The notes under the pieces: generated by a model
What the model saw: only the letters and a program-made list of their open reading frames with translations
Databases searched by the model: none
Told to the model about the DNA's origin: nothing
Assembly: GCA_958448395.1 (NCBI GenBank)
Contig: CAUDDP010000021.1
Span: forward strand, 1 to 28,996
DNA: 28,996 nucleotides
DNA from: an uncultured Oscillospiraceae bacterium
Lineage (GTDB): Bacteria; Bacillota; Clostridia; Oscillospirales; Ruminococcaceae
Reading direction: 5' to 3'
Part shown: one piece after another, positions 8,777 through 16,251 of the stretch
Position numbering within the stretch: position 1 is the first letter of the stretch
Layout of the letters: each line of letters starts with the position of its first letter
Position numbers and translations under genes: made by a program

Positions 8777-11059
8777 ATGGTTTTGTGCAGCAAATGCAAA
8801 AAGCGTCCAGCAGTGGTATTTATTACTTCGCAGCAGGGCGATAAGAAGAGGAGCGAGGGGCTCTGTATGGTTTGTGCGAAGGATCTCAATATACCACAAA
8901 TATCCGAATATATGAAGAATATGGGGATTACAGACGAGGAACTGGAGCAGCTTTCCGATCAGATGATGGAACTTATGGATGGAGATAGCTTTGAAATGGG
9001 CGGTTCAGGCACGATGCCGCCGTTTATCCAGAATATTATGAAGAATATGCCGATGGGAGAGGAAGATAAGTCACTGGACTTTCCAAAGGCAGAACAGAAT
9101 GAACCACGTCCAAAGAAAGAAAAACGGATGAAGAAAAAGAAGGAATTGAAGTTCCTGAACAACTACTGCACTAATTTAAGTCAGCGTGCCGAGGAAGGTA
9201 AGATGGATGTCATCATTGGGCGGGATAAGGAAATTGAACGAGTGGTGCAGATTTTGTGCCGCCGGACAAAAAATAATCCTTGTCTGATTGGTGAACCGGG
9301 TGTCGGGAAAACAGCGATTGCAGAAGGAATTGCACAACGAATTGCAGCCGGACAGGTTCCGTTTTATTTGAAGGAAAAACAGGTTTACTTGTTAGACTTA
9401 ACTTCTCTGGTGGCTGGCACACAGTTTCGGGGACAGTTTGAGAGTCGAATCAAGGGATTGCTGACAGAGGTCAAGCAGGAAGGCAATATCATTCTCTTTA
9501 TTGATGAGCTGCACAATCTGGTTGGAGCAGGTAATTCAGAGGGTTCTATGAATGCTGCAAATATTCTAAAGCCAGCACTTTCCAGAGGGGAAATTCAGGT
9601 CATTGGTGCAACAACGTTTGAAGAATATCGGAAGTATATTGAGAAAGATGCTGCATTGGAACGTCGATTCCAGCCGATTACTGTAAAAGAGCCGACAGTA
9701 GAAGAATCGATTGCTGTTTTAAATGGAATTAAGAAATATTATGAAAAGCATCATCGGGTGCATATTTCAGATGCCATGATTCGACTGTGTGCAAAGTTGG
9801 CAGAGCGGTATATTACAGATCGGTTTTTACCGGATAAGGCAATTGATCTGCTGGATGAAAGCTGTGCCTGCACTTGTCTGCGTTCACCAGAGATTGCAGA
9901 GTATGATGCAGAGCAGAGTAAATTGGCACAGATGGAAGCCAAGGAAAAGCAGATGGAGGAAGAGACCGAAGTTGATTATGAGGGACTTGCAAAGCTCAAG
10001 GGCGATATGATTCGTTCCCGTGACCATCTGGCAGAACTACAAAAAAAGGTGGATCAGGTACAGGTAACAGAGGCGGATCTTGCAAAGGTCATTGCACTTT
10101 GGACAGGAATTCCGGCAAGCAAAATTCAAGAAACGGAATACGCGAAACTGGCAGCATTGGAGGAGCATTTGAAATCTCGTGTGATTGGACAGGAGCAAGC
10201 GGTTTCTGTGTTGGCAAGAGCCATCAAACGGACACGGGTACAACTTTCTGCCAGACGGCGGCCTGCCTCCTTTATCTTTGTTGGGCCAACTGGTGTTGGG
10301 AAAACTGAGCTGGTTAAAGTGTTGTCAGAGGAATTATTTGATGATAATGATCCGCTGATTCGACTGGATATGACAGAGTTTATGGAGAAACATGCGGTTG
10401 CCAGAATGATTGGTTCCCCTCCGGGCTATGTTGGTTATGATGAAGCTGGACAGCTGACGGAAAAAGTACGGCGAAAGCCTTATTCTGTTATTCTATTTGA
10501 TGAGATTGAAAAGGCACATCCAGATGTTATGAATATTCTGATGCAAATTTTGGATGAAGGCAAGATTGATGATGCACAGGGAAGAACGGTTAGCTTTGCA
10601 AATACTATTATTTGTATGACATCAAATGCTGGTTCTACTGATAAGAGCATTGGCATGGGATTTAACCGAACAGAAGAGGAAATCACAAAGGAACGTGCGA
10701 TGAAGGCATTGCGAGAGTTTCTGCGACCGGAGTTTATTGGACGAATTGATGAAATTATTGTGTTCAATAAGCTCACCAAGGAAAACTATGCAGAAATTGC
10801 TGGTTTGATGCTGGAAGAAATGAGAGAGCCGTTGCTGGAGAAGCAGATTACACTTTCCTATACAGACGAAGCACGGGAACTGATTGCAGAAAAGGCGTTT
10901 GGTAAGACATACGGTGCAAGAGAAATCCGCCGTGTGATTCGGCAGGATATTGAGGATCAGATTGCAGATCAAATTATCAGTCATGCAGATACGTTGCATC
11001 GACTGACGATTACTGCGGAACAGGAAAAACTGGTTGTCAAGTCGAACGAGGATGCATAA
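8777..11059 (+). CDS. Clp-type AAA+ unfoldase with N-terminal zinc finger
   Basis: A 760-residue HSP100 ATPase. Residues 1-35 hold a CxxC...CxxC zinc finger (Cys4, Cys7, Cys30, Cys33) with the CKKRPAVVFIT pattern seen in McsA and UvrB-related proteins. The usual duplicated Clp-N domain is absent. The first AAA domain has Walker A GEPGVGKTA (from residue 172) and Walker B ILFIDELHNLVG. A shortened middle coiled coil follows, then the second AAA domain with GPTGVGKTE (from 503), ILFDEIEKAHPD and the Clp D2-small domain. After SNAG the loop reads SIGMGFN, like the VGF loop by which ClpC docks on ClpP, so a role in proteolysis is likely. The start at 8777 is preceded by AAAGGTGAT; the frame is open back to 8684 but without a ribosome site. 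A strong terminator follows. Confidence 0.9.
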   Translation: MVLCSKCKKRPAVVFITSQQGDKKRSEGLCMVCAKDLNIPQISEYMKNMGITDEELEQLSDQMMELMDGDSFEMGGSGTMPPFIQNIMKNMPMGEEDKSLDFPKAEQNEPRPKKEKRMKKKKELKFLNNYCTNLSQRAEEGKMDVIIGRDKEIERVVQILCRRTKNNPCLIGEPGVGKTAIAEGIAQRIAAGQVPFYLKEKQVYLLDLTSLVAGTQFRGQFESRIKGLLTEVKQEGNIILFIDELHNLVGAGNSEGSMNAANILKPALSRGEIQVIGATTFEEYRKYIEKDAALERRFQPITVKEPTVEESIAVLNGIKKYYEKHHRVHISDAMIRLCAKLAERYITDRFLPDKAIDLLDESCACTCLRSPEIAEYDAEQSKLAQMEAKEKQMEEETEVDYEGLAKLKGDMIRSRDHLAELQKKVDQVQVTEADLAKVIALWTGIPASKIQETEYAKLAALEEHLKSRVIGQEQAVSVLARAIKRTRVQLSARRRPASFIFVGPTGVGKTELVKVLSEELFDDNDPLIRLDMTEFMEKHAVARMIGSPPGYVGYDEAGQLTEKVRRKPYSVILFDEIEKAHPDVMNILMQILDEGKIDDAQGRTVSFANTIICMTSNAGSTDKSIGMGFNRTEEEITKERAMKALREFLRPEFIGRIDEIIVFNKLTKENYAEIAGLMLEEMREPLLEKQITLSYTDEARELIAEKAFGKTYGAREIRRVIRQDIEDQIADQIISHADTLHRLTITAEQEKLVVKSNEDA

Positions 11060-11078
11060 AGAGCGATATGGAACTAAG

Positions 11079-11117
11079 AAAACAGCCGAATGGTTTTTGT
11101 CCATTCGGCTGTTTTTG
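11079..11117. terminator. Bidirectional terminator between clp and the endolysin gene
   Basis: The perfect stem AACAGCCGAATGG / CCATTCGGCTGTT has A-rich sequence on the left and a T run on the right. It can stop the plus-strand operon ending at 11059 and the minus-strand lysis cassette ending at 11145. Confidence 0.9.
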
Positions 11118-11144
11118 CTGTTTTAGATTTGAAAAAAGCAGCGT

Positions 11145-12341
11145 TTATGATAGTTTTTCGTCAATGGATTTTACATGCTGCAAAATCTGTTCCAATGGCG
11201 TTTCTTTCTCCTCGTTGGTGTCTGTTGTATCATTTTCCGTATTGGTTTGCTGAAAACCATTCAATCCAGCTTTCTTAATGATACTTGGATAGTCCAGATA
11301 TGCATAATCTAAATCGACATTGCTGTTAATACCGCTGATATTTCCTGTCCAGCTGTATTGCCATAAGCCAAACGTACCGGTATAATCGGTTTTGCTCACG
11401 CCAACGTGGGAAAGAAAAATATCATATCTGGATTTAATGCTGTCACTCAGATGATATTCCAATGCCGACTTAAACGTATAAATGGCTGCATAATATCCGG
11501 CCGCTTCGATGGCATCACAGAATGCTTTGCACAAGACGTCTGCACTTTGTAAACTGTCTTTCTCCTCAATATCAAAAGCAACTGGATACTCAAATTGTTT
11601 GCCCTGAATGGTATCCAAACAAACCTGTGCCTCTCGTTTTGCTTCGGCAGCAGTTGTTGCATAGCTGTACCAATACACACCGACCGGGATTCCCAATCGC
11701 TTGCATTCCCTGTAATTCCGCTCAAACTGTTCATCTACCTGACTGTATTCTCGACCATATCCAGCACGCAAAATGGCAAATTCTACCTTACCGGATGTTT
11801 TGACTTTTTCCCAGTCGATTTTGCCTTGGGCATAGGATACATCAATACCATAGGCCTTTTCTGCCATAAAATCCTCTCCTTGTAGATTGTAGTAGTGATA
11901 GAAATCATCGGTTATATTGCCGTTTCCGTAAATTTCATTTCCATACCATTTATCGGATGTTCTCACATCTAAATGTGTCTTGTCATACTGTACATCTATG
12001 TTGGCAATGCCAGTAAACCCAATCTCCTGTGCTGCACAGGAGACAAGCTTGCTGCTGATGGTTTCTTGATTGCGGTTGTAGCAAATCACGTCTGCGGCCA
12101 TCCCTCTGGTATGCTGTCCGCTGCCGGTGCCGCCAACCAACCTATCATGATCGGAACAGCGATAACCACTGGTAATGATGATTTTGCTGCATTCCAGATT
12201 GTCATATAGCTGTTCCAATTTTATAATCAATTCGTCAGCAATTTGAAATGTGTGTGCCTTACCGCATTTGCATGCAAACTCAGAAGCCCAAAAATGTGGT
12301 GATAATTGCGTATTATCATTGCTTGAATGCGTTTGTATCAT
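11145..12341 (-). CDS. Two-domain endolysin: M15 peptidase plus GH25 lysozyme
   Basis: A 398-residue phage-type endolysin. Residues 10-135 form an M15 (VanY/D-Ala-D-Ala carboxypeptidase-like) domain with the zinc ligands His77 and Asp84 (SGQHTRGMAAD) and His123 (KTHLDV). Residues 163-353 form a GH25 muramidase with Asp167 (YGIDVSYAQG), the catalytic pair Asp257/Glu259 (AFDIEE) and a GLWQYS strand. A polar tail ends in a short amphipathic helix. There is no signal peptide, so export should depend on the holin upstream. The gene overlaps the holin gene by 26 bases; AAGGAG lies 13 bases before the ATG, a long spacing. A second, better-spaced ribosome site sits inside the gene before Met159. Confidence 0.9.
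   Translation of the reverse strand: MIQTHSSNDNTQLSPHFWASEFACKCGKAHTFQIADELIIKLEQLYDNLECSKIIITSGYRCSDHDRLVGGTGSGQHTRGMAADVICYNRNQETISSKLVSCAAQEIGFTGIANIDVQYDKTHLDVRTSDKWYGNEIYGNGNITDDFYHYYNLQGEDFMAEKAYGIDVSYAQGKIDWEKVKTSGKVEFAILRAGYGREYSQVDEQFERNYRECKRLGIPVGVYWYSYATTAAEAKREAQVCLDTIQGKQFEYPVAFDIEEKDSLQSADVLCKAFCDAIEAAGYYAAIYTFKSALEYHLSDSIKSRYDIFLSHVGVSKTDYTGTFGLWQYSWTGNISGINSNVDLDYAYLDYPSIIKKAGLNGFQQTNTENDTTDTNEEKETPLEQILQHVKSIDEKLS
11865..11881 (-). promoter_or_regulatory. Internal ribosome site and ATG within the endolysin gene
   Basis: Reading the minus strand, AAGGAGAGGATTTTATG precedes codon 159, exactly at the joint between the M15 and GH25 domains. AGGAG with eight-base spacing is stronger than the site at the full-length start. 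It would yield a separate 240-residue GH25 protein (11145-11867). Confidence 0.65.
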
Positions 12342-12789
12342 TATCTTCTGTACGCTCCTTTTCCTTTTTAGATTGTACGGAATTACTTTTTTTCTGTAGT
12401 AAATCTACAGCATTTTTCAATGCGGCTGGAAGCGGAATGCCCATTAGCCCAGCATTCTCCAAAATGGAAATCGACTCATTGCAGACAAATCCAATGCAAA
12501 CAGCGTTGCGAATATATGCCGTCCCTAATGCTAAGTCAATGCGAGCTGCTGCCATAACTAATAGCAGGACAACTGCCTTTTTGACCAATCCCTTCCAGCC
12601 TATTTTTGACCGTAAACCACCTGTTTTTGTTTTTGGTGATCGCCGAAAAATACCAGCTACCATCACACCTGTGATATAGTCAATGCTCATAAATAAAATT
12701 AAAGTGGTAAGCATGGCATTCCAGCCACCGAATGCAGCTGCAAGTAAGCCGCCTACTGTACCTAATACAGTACAAACTGTTTCTCGCAC
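12316..12789 (-). CDS. Phage holin, Cph1/TcdE-like (holin 4 family)
   Basis: A 157-residue protein with hydrophobic segments at about residues 7-30 (rich in Gly and Ala), 25-45 and 65-85, then an amphipathic region and a highly charged tail. The conserved features SIDYITGVMVA, SKIGWKGLVKKAVVLLLV and CNESISILENAGLMGIPLP mark the phage_holin_4 family, which includes clostridial Cph1 and TcdE. Holins make membrane lesions that release endolysins. The frame extends to a TTG at 12807, but the GTG at 12789 is chosen because AAAGGAG lies seven bases upstream of it. The endolysin gene overlaps its end; no phage structural genes are near. Confidence 0.88.
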   Translation of the reverse strand: MRETVCTVLGTVGGLLAAAFGGWNAMLTTLILFMSIDYITGVMVAGIFRRSPKTKTGGLRSKIGWKGLVKKAVVLLLVMAAARIDLALGTAYIRNAVCIGFVCNESISILENAGLMGIPLPAALKNAVDLLQKKSNSVQSKKEKERTEDNDTNAFKQ

Positions 12790-12834
12790 GTCTTTTCTCC
12801 TTTCCAAAATGTGCCCTTATTGTAATGTATCCTA

Positions 12835-12861
12835 TTTTTCGGAAAAGCGTTCCGAAAAAAG
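12835..12861. repeat. Inverted repeat in the 5' leader of the holin gene
   Basis: TTTTTCGGAA / five-base spacer / TTCCGAAAAA, a perfect 10-base inverted repeat lying between the promoter and the holin start. It could be an operator or a transcribed hairpin. With T residues at both flanks it also resembles a short attenuator. It does not fit the LexA consensus of Firmicutes. Confidence 0.55.
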
Positions 12862-12902
12862 AGTGTTTTGCCGCCCCTCTTCGACAATTCCCCTCTATTT
12901 CT

Positions 12903-12931
12903 ATGATACACCCATTATGAGATTTTGTCAA
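12903..12931 (-). promoter_or_regulatory. Sigma-A promoter of the holin-endolysin cassette
   Basis: On the minus strand TTGACA and TATCAT are separated by 17 bases. It matches consensus at 11 of 12 positions and lies directly upstream of the holin leader. Confidence 0.75.
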
Positions 12932-12940
12932 CCCATTTTG

Positions 12941-12982
12941 AAAAATAAAAAGAGACGAATTACATACAAGCAATTCGTCTCT
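12941..12982 (-). terminator. Terminator of the DUF4832-dockerin gene
   Basis: AGAGACGAATT / ten-base loop / AATTCGTCTCT is followed on the minus strand by TTTTATTTTT, 21 bases after the stop codon. It separates the dockerin gene from the lysis-cassette promoter. Confidence 0.9.
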
Positions 12983-13003
12983 CTAGTTAAAATAACTTTT
13001 TAA

Positions 13004-15481
13004 TTAGTTACTATTTTTTAATATCATTCTCTTGAGTACTATCAAGTCACAAATATCAATTCTTTCATCTTCATAACAATTTGCAGGTTCTGCTGAAATT
13101 GCGGAACCATCTACCTTTTGAAGAAGATATTTTTGCAGCAATACCACATCCAGTAAGTCTACCTTTTCATCCGCATTGACGTCTCCTATTAGGTCGTCTG
13201 ACCAAATATCTGTAACATTGCAGATAGAAAGGGTTTTTTGCATACCGGATGGAATTGTAATTTTTACACGATATTCACCAATTGCGGTTTCGTCTGCTTT
13301 TGTAATGCAATAGGTTGCATCTGTTGCATTTGGAATTTCTACGTCGTTATGATACCACTGATAAGTTGCATCTGGCAGCATACAGTAAGCAGTGAGAGGA
13401 AAGTCTTCTGATTCTTTTAGTATGACAGAACGAGTTGCATTATAAGTGGTGAATGTGTCAGTGACCACATAAGGGCGGTCTGCAATCAAATTCGCAGCAG
13501 TAGACCACCCACTGACGGAACTGTCTTGAATAAAGACACGAACAGGGGACAATTCTGTTCCCGATTGCAGTCCTAGAATAGAAAACGGTACCTTGAATTC
13601 TACGCAATTTCCAACATATTTGCAGACGGTTCCGGCATAGGAACCATGGTTGAAGTAAACAAATCCATTGGGCATGTAATACATCCAATATCGCTCATTG
13701 GTGTCTGTATGCGTGACTTGTAGGTTATAAACGGGGGAAGAAACATTTTCCATTGGCATTTCTGCCATAACATATAGATATTGGTCGTCATTTGTAATGT
13801 GCAGAGAAGTATTTTCTGTTGCGTAGTACTGTGTATCTTCTGTCCATTCGGTATCACTGGAACGCTGTCCGTCCGTTAAGAAGGTCTGGTTATAAGAAAG
13901 TGGTGTACCGTTTGCAATTGGCATTTCCTGTTCCGTTATCTGATAGAAATGATGTTGTGTTAGTTGACGAGGCTCCGTTGTTTCTGCAATCATTACAGAA
14001 CCAATTTGGTTTGCCCCTAACATCGCATTCCAAACATTTGCATTTGCAAAGCGAACAGTACGCAAAGCACTGTCGGCAATTCCCTGATTGCCAATGGAAA
14101 GTCGCAGATAGACACGCCATTCTCCTGCTTCCAGATCGCCTGGAATCTGCAAAGTCAATGGGACTTCTGTGGTTGTACAAGAGTACCATGTAGTTGGATC
14201 TATATTTACCTCGGTTTGAATATAGGTACCGCCCTTTTCCAATAGTACTTCCGCTTTTAGCGGACGAATCGGGTTTGCAAAACCGGTATTTTCAATAGAA
14301 AGCTGACATTGCAGTTGCTTGCCCGCTTCTACGGTTTTAGAAAGTTTTGCATCTCGAATGACAAACCGATAACCAAGATGGTCACGGATGAATTGAAATA
14401 CGGTTTGTCCATAATATGCGGAGTTGTCTACATTTTCGACGTCATATGCAGCTCCAAAAGTATAATCTTTGTAAAGAGAATAGATATTGGAATTGATATA
14501 GCTTAGGTGTGTACGGTACATTTCTGGAATTGCATTTTCTGGGAGATAGGTATCATATTTTTTTGCCCAATCCAAATTACCAGAAAACTCGCCGCCATAG
14601 TAGGTATGTCGCATTTGCATTTGCATCCAAGCAGTTTCTGCTGTACGATTAGAATAGGTTCCAAGGTCAGAATCCGAACCCATATAACCATCGTTATACA
14701 GACCGATTCTTGCAGCATCGCTGCCCGGTTCTGCAACATAGTCTGCCATTTCTGCTGTGGTAATGCCTGCCCATGCTGCAAAAATGTTTGGTGTGCGGAC
14801 GGTAATTGGTACTTCTTTCGGTACGCAGTCGAGCATTGCATTTACAAGCTGAACCTTATAGTCCAGAGAAGTGTATTTGCCCCCGTGCTGTTCACCCCAT
14901 TTGCCGACAAACCCTGTTTCAACAAACATCAGGATATCCTTGTAATCTTCCAACAATCCATTGTCTTTGATTTGTTGGATGTGGTGCAGCACCTGTTCAA
15001 AGGTAGCAGGTTCTGGATTGCCTTTGCCATTTGAGTCATAGCGGAACCGCAGTGCAATGGTAGAGCCGTTTTTCCGGCAGTTTTCAAATGTTGCACGAAC
15101 ACTCTGGAAAAACAGTTCGTCTAAATCGTAGTCCGTTCCTTCTGTATAGTTGCCGGCATCATCTGTGGTGCCGTTGACGCCAGAGGAAAACTGTCCAATA
15201 TCAATGAACATCAAAACCAGATTTCCAGTTTTGTCATGGACTTTGGTGTTATTGGGTGCACAATAATACCAATCTGTTGTTGTGTATCCCGCACCGGGAT
15301 TCGAGAGTGTTTCCACTGTTTCAGTGTAGTCAATGCCAGCATCCACCAGCGTATCTTCTGTAGATGCTGGTTCAGTGGCTTTTTCTGTGGGAACAGTTGT
15401 ATCTGCTGCTGCCGAAAATGGTAACATAGTCAAACAGAACAGAGTTGTTAGGAGGAAAGATAGAAATTTTTTTTGTTTCAT
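13004..15481 (-). CDS. Secreted DUF4874/DUF4832 protein with C-terminal dockerin
   Basis: An 825-residue protein with a signal peptide (residues 1-26, ending FSAAAD). Residues 52-215 match DUF4874 (LSNPGAGYTTTDWY, ALRFRYDSNG, GFVGKWGEQHGG) and about 225-480 DUF4832 (NDGYMGSDSDLG, then a beta domain), the pair expected to form a glycosidase-like barrel. Residues 530-680 form a beta-rich region that resembles CBM9/DOMON-type modules, and 695-742 an Ig-like stretch (TYQWYHND...GEYRVKI). The dockerin (766-822) has a complete first calcium loop, DVNADEKVDLLD, while the second, NCYEDERIDICD, has lost the acidic residue at position 1 and the Asn at 3. Enzyme activity is not established. The start at 15481 has AGGTGA upstream and gives the signal peptide at the N terminus. 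Confidence 0.85.
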   Translation of the reverse strand: MKQKKFLSFLLTTLFCLTMLPFSAAADTTVPTEKATEPASTEDTLVDAGIDYTETVETLSNPGAGYTTTDWYYCAPNNTKVHDKTGNLVLMFIDIGQFSSGVNGTTDDAGNYTEGTDYDLDELFFQSVRATFENCRKNGSTIALRFRYDSNGKGNPEPATFEQVLHHIQQIKDNGLLEDYKDILMFVETGFVGKWGEQHGGKYTSLDYKVQLVNAMLDCVPKEVPITVRTPNIFAAWAGITTAEMADYVAEPGSDAARIGLYNDGYMGSDSDLGTYSNRTAETAWMQMQMRHTYYGGEFSGNLDWAKKYDTYLPENAIPEMYRTHLSYINSNIYSLYKDYTFGAAYDVENVDNSAYYGQTVFQFIRDHLGYRFVIRDAKLSKTVEAGKQLQCQLSIENTGFANPIRPLKAEVLLEKGGTYIQTEVNIDPTTWYSCTTTEVPLTLQIPGDLEAGEWRVYLRLSIGNQGIADSALRTVRFANANVWNAMLGANQIGSVMIAETTEPRQLTQHHFYQITEQEMPIANGTPLSYNQTFLTDGQRSSDTEWTEDTQYYATENTSLHITNDDQYLYVMAEMPMENVSSPVYNLQVTHTDTNERYWMYYMPNGFVYFNHGSYAGTVCKYVGNCVEFKVPFSILGLQSGTELSPVRVFIQDSSVSGWSTAANLIADRPYVVTDTFTTYNATRSVILKESEDFPLTAYCMLPDATYQWYHNDVEIPNATDATYCITKADETAIGEYRVKITIPSGMQKTLSICNVTDIWSDDLIGDVNADEKVDLLDVVLLQKYLLQKVDGSAISAEPANCYEDERIDICDLIVLKRMILKNSN

Positions 15482-15511
15482 GGTAGTCACCTCATAAAAA
15501 ATGTTATTTTT

Positions 15512-15540
15512 ATTATAACGCATTTTAGAACTTTTGTCAA
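15512..15540 (-). promoter_or_regulatory. Sigma-A promoter of the DUF4832-dockerin gene
   Basis: TTGACA and TATAAT with a 17-base spacer on the minus strand, a full consensus match. It lies 31 bases upstream of the start codon, giving a very short leader. Confidence 0.88.
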
Positions 15541-15570
15541 TATTGCATAATCGTAGTGATTCTGCCGGAA

Positions 15571-15619
15571 GAGGTGAGACCGTTATCGGTGAGAGAAAAT
15601 ATAAAAATTGATTTGCGTG
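15571..15619 (+). repeat. Dispersed 49-base repeat, copy A
   Basis: Matches 26932-26980 at 45 of 49 positions, in the same orientation. It begins GAGGTGAGA, contains GTGAGAGAAAATA and ends ATTTGCGTG. It lies 31 bases upstream of the -35 of the minus-strand dockerin gene. No start codon with a ribosome site is visible in it. Confidence 0.75.
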
Positions 15620-15647
15620 AAAGTCAACTGCGTGAAAATAAGATATC

Positions 15648-15684
15648 AAAAAGCGACTGACATCGCTGTCAATCGCTTTTTTAA
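15648..15684. terminator. Terminator downstream of the DUF2325 gene
   Basis: AAAAAGCGA and TCGCTTTTTT flank an inner TGACA / TCGC / TGTCA stem, with one mismatch between the two stems. A and T runs on both sides make it usable in either direction. Confidence 0.85.
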
Positions 15685-15708
15685 AACATGTTTTTACTCC
15701 GCCTTTGC

Positions 15709-16005
15709 TTAACAGTTAGAACAGATTGGGCAGTGCTGGCAGAGCAGATTCCGCAGGGCAGTTGCACTGCTGCTGTGTACTCGGGCAATCGGCACCTGAT
15801 TTTTCTTTGCCGCCTTGACTGCCCCTTGTATCATCTTGTGTGATACTGTATTCGTAAATAAAATCATTAAGTCTGGAGAACCGATTTTCTTCTCCAATGG
15901 ACCGGTTTCCTTGGGAAATACCTTTGCCTTACAGCCGTGTTCCTGACAGATATTTGTATATTGGCGGCTCATGCGTTCATTTCCGCCGATAATCACAACA
16001 CTCAT
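15709..16005 (-). CDS. DUF2325 protein with cysteine-rich tail
   Basis: A 98-residue protein with the DUF2325 pattern: an initial strand and glycine loop (MSVVIIGGNERM), then DLMILFTNTVSHKM and an HSSSATALRNLL segment, suggesting a small Rossmann-like fold. The C terminus is CQHCPICSNC, four cysteines in ten residues, which could bind metal. Function of the family is not established. The frame is open 14 codons upstream, but AAGGAGG five bases before the ATG at 16005 fixes the start, and the upstream stretch is an inverted-repeat leader. It forms a single-gene unit with its own promoter and terminator. Confidence 0.8.
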   Translation of the reverse strand: MSVVIIGGNERMSRQYTNICQEHGCKAKVFPKETGPLEKKIGSPDLMILFTNTVSHKMIQGAVKAAKKNQVPIARVHSSSATALRNLLCQHCPICSNC

Positions 16006-16025
16006 AGAGACCTCCTTGCATTTTA

Positions 16026-16075
16026 AGTTAGCAATAACTAACTGCATTGAAAACGTGGTTATAAACGACTAACCA
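16026..16075. promoter_or_regulatory. Two related inverted repeats in the DUF2325 leader
   Basis: IR1 is AGTTAG / six bases / CTAACT (16026-16043); IR2 is TGGTTA / eight bases / TAACCA (16056-16075). Centres are 31 bases apart, about three helical turns, and IR2 covers the expected transcription start. The shared GTTA/TAAC half-sites suggest two operators for one dimeric regulator. Confidence 0.5.
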
Positions 16076-16076
16076 T

Positions 16077-16105
16077 AGCATATCATATTTTCATACAGTT
16101 GTCAA
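16077..16105 (-). promoter_or_regulatory. Sigma-A promoter of the DUF2325 gene
   Basis: TTGACA and TATGCT with a 17-base spacer on the minus strand; the -10 matches four of six bases. The weak -10 beside inverted repeats is compatible with regulation. Confidence 0.65.
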
Positions 16106-16161
16106 GTGTTTTTTGGAAGAATTTCAGAAATAGATACAGATATAATATAACTGAAAGTAAA

Positions 16162-16209
16162 CAAACATACAAAGCTGCTTCCACCAAAAATACGCAAAAG
16201 CAGCTTTGT
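16162..16209 (-). terminator. Probable tyrS terminator
   Basis: CAAAGCTGCTT / about seventeen bases / AAGCAGCTTTG, with the minus-strand flank TATGTTTGTTTAC. The loop is large and the U tract interrupted, so it may be moderate in strength. Confidence 0.6.
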
Positions 16210-16251
16210 AATGTTTTATCTTAAGATGCATGAAAAACAGGGCATTCCTTC

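Noticed and set aside
11145..12807. Prophage
   Set aside because: Only lysis genes are present. No integrase, terminase, capsid, tail or attachment repeats are seen nearby.
12835..12861. LexA (SOS) operator before the holin gene
   Set aside because: The inverted repeat does not contain the CGAAC...GTTCG pattern of Firmicute LexA sites.
15482..15649. 56-residue N-terminal extension of the dockerin protein
   Set aside because: The extension covers the consensus promoter and part of repeat copy A, and would bury the signal peptide.
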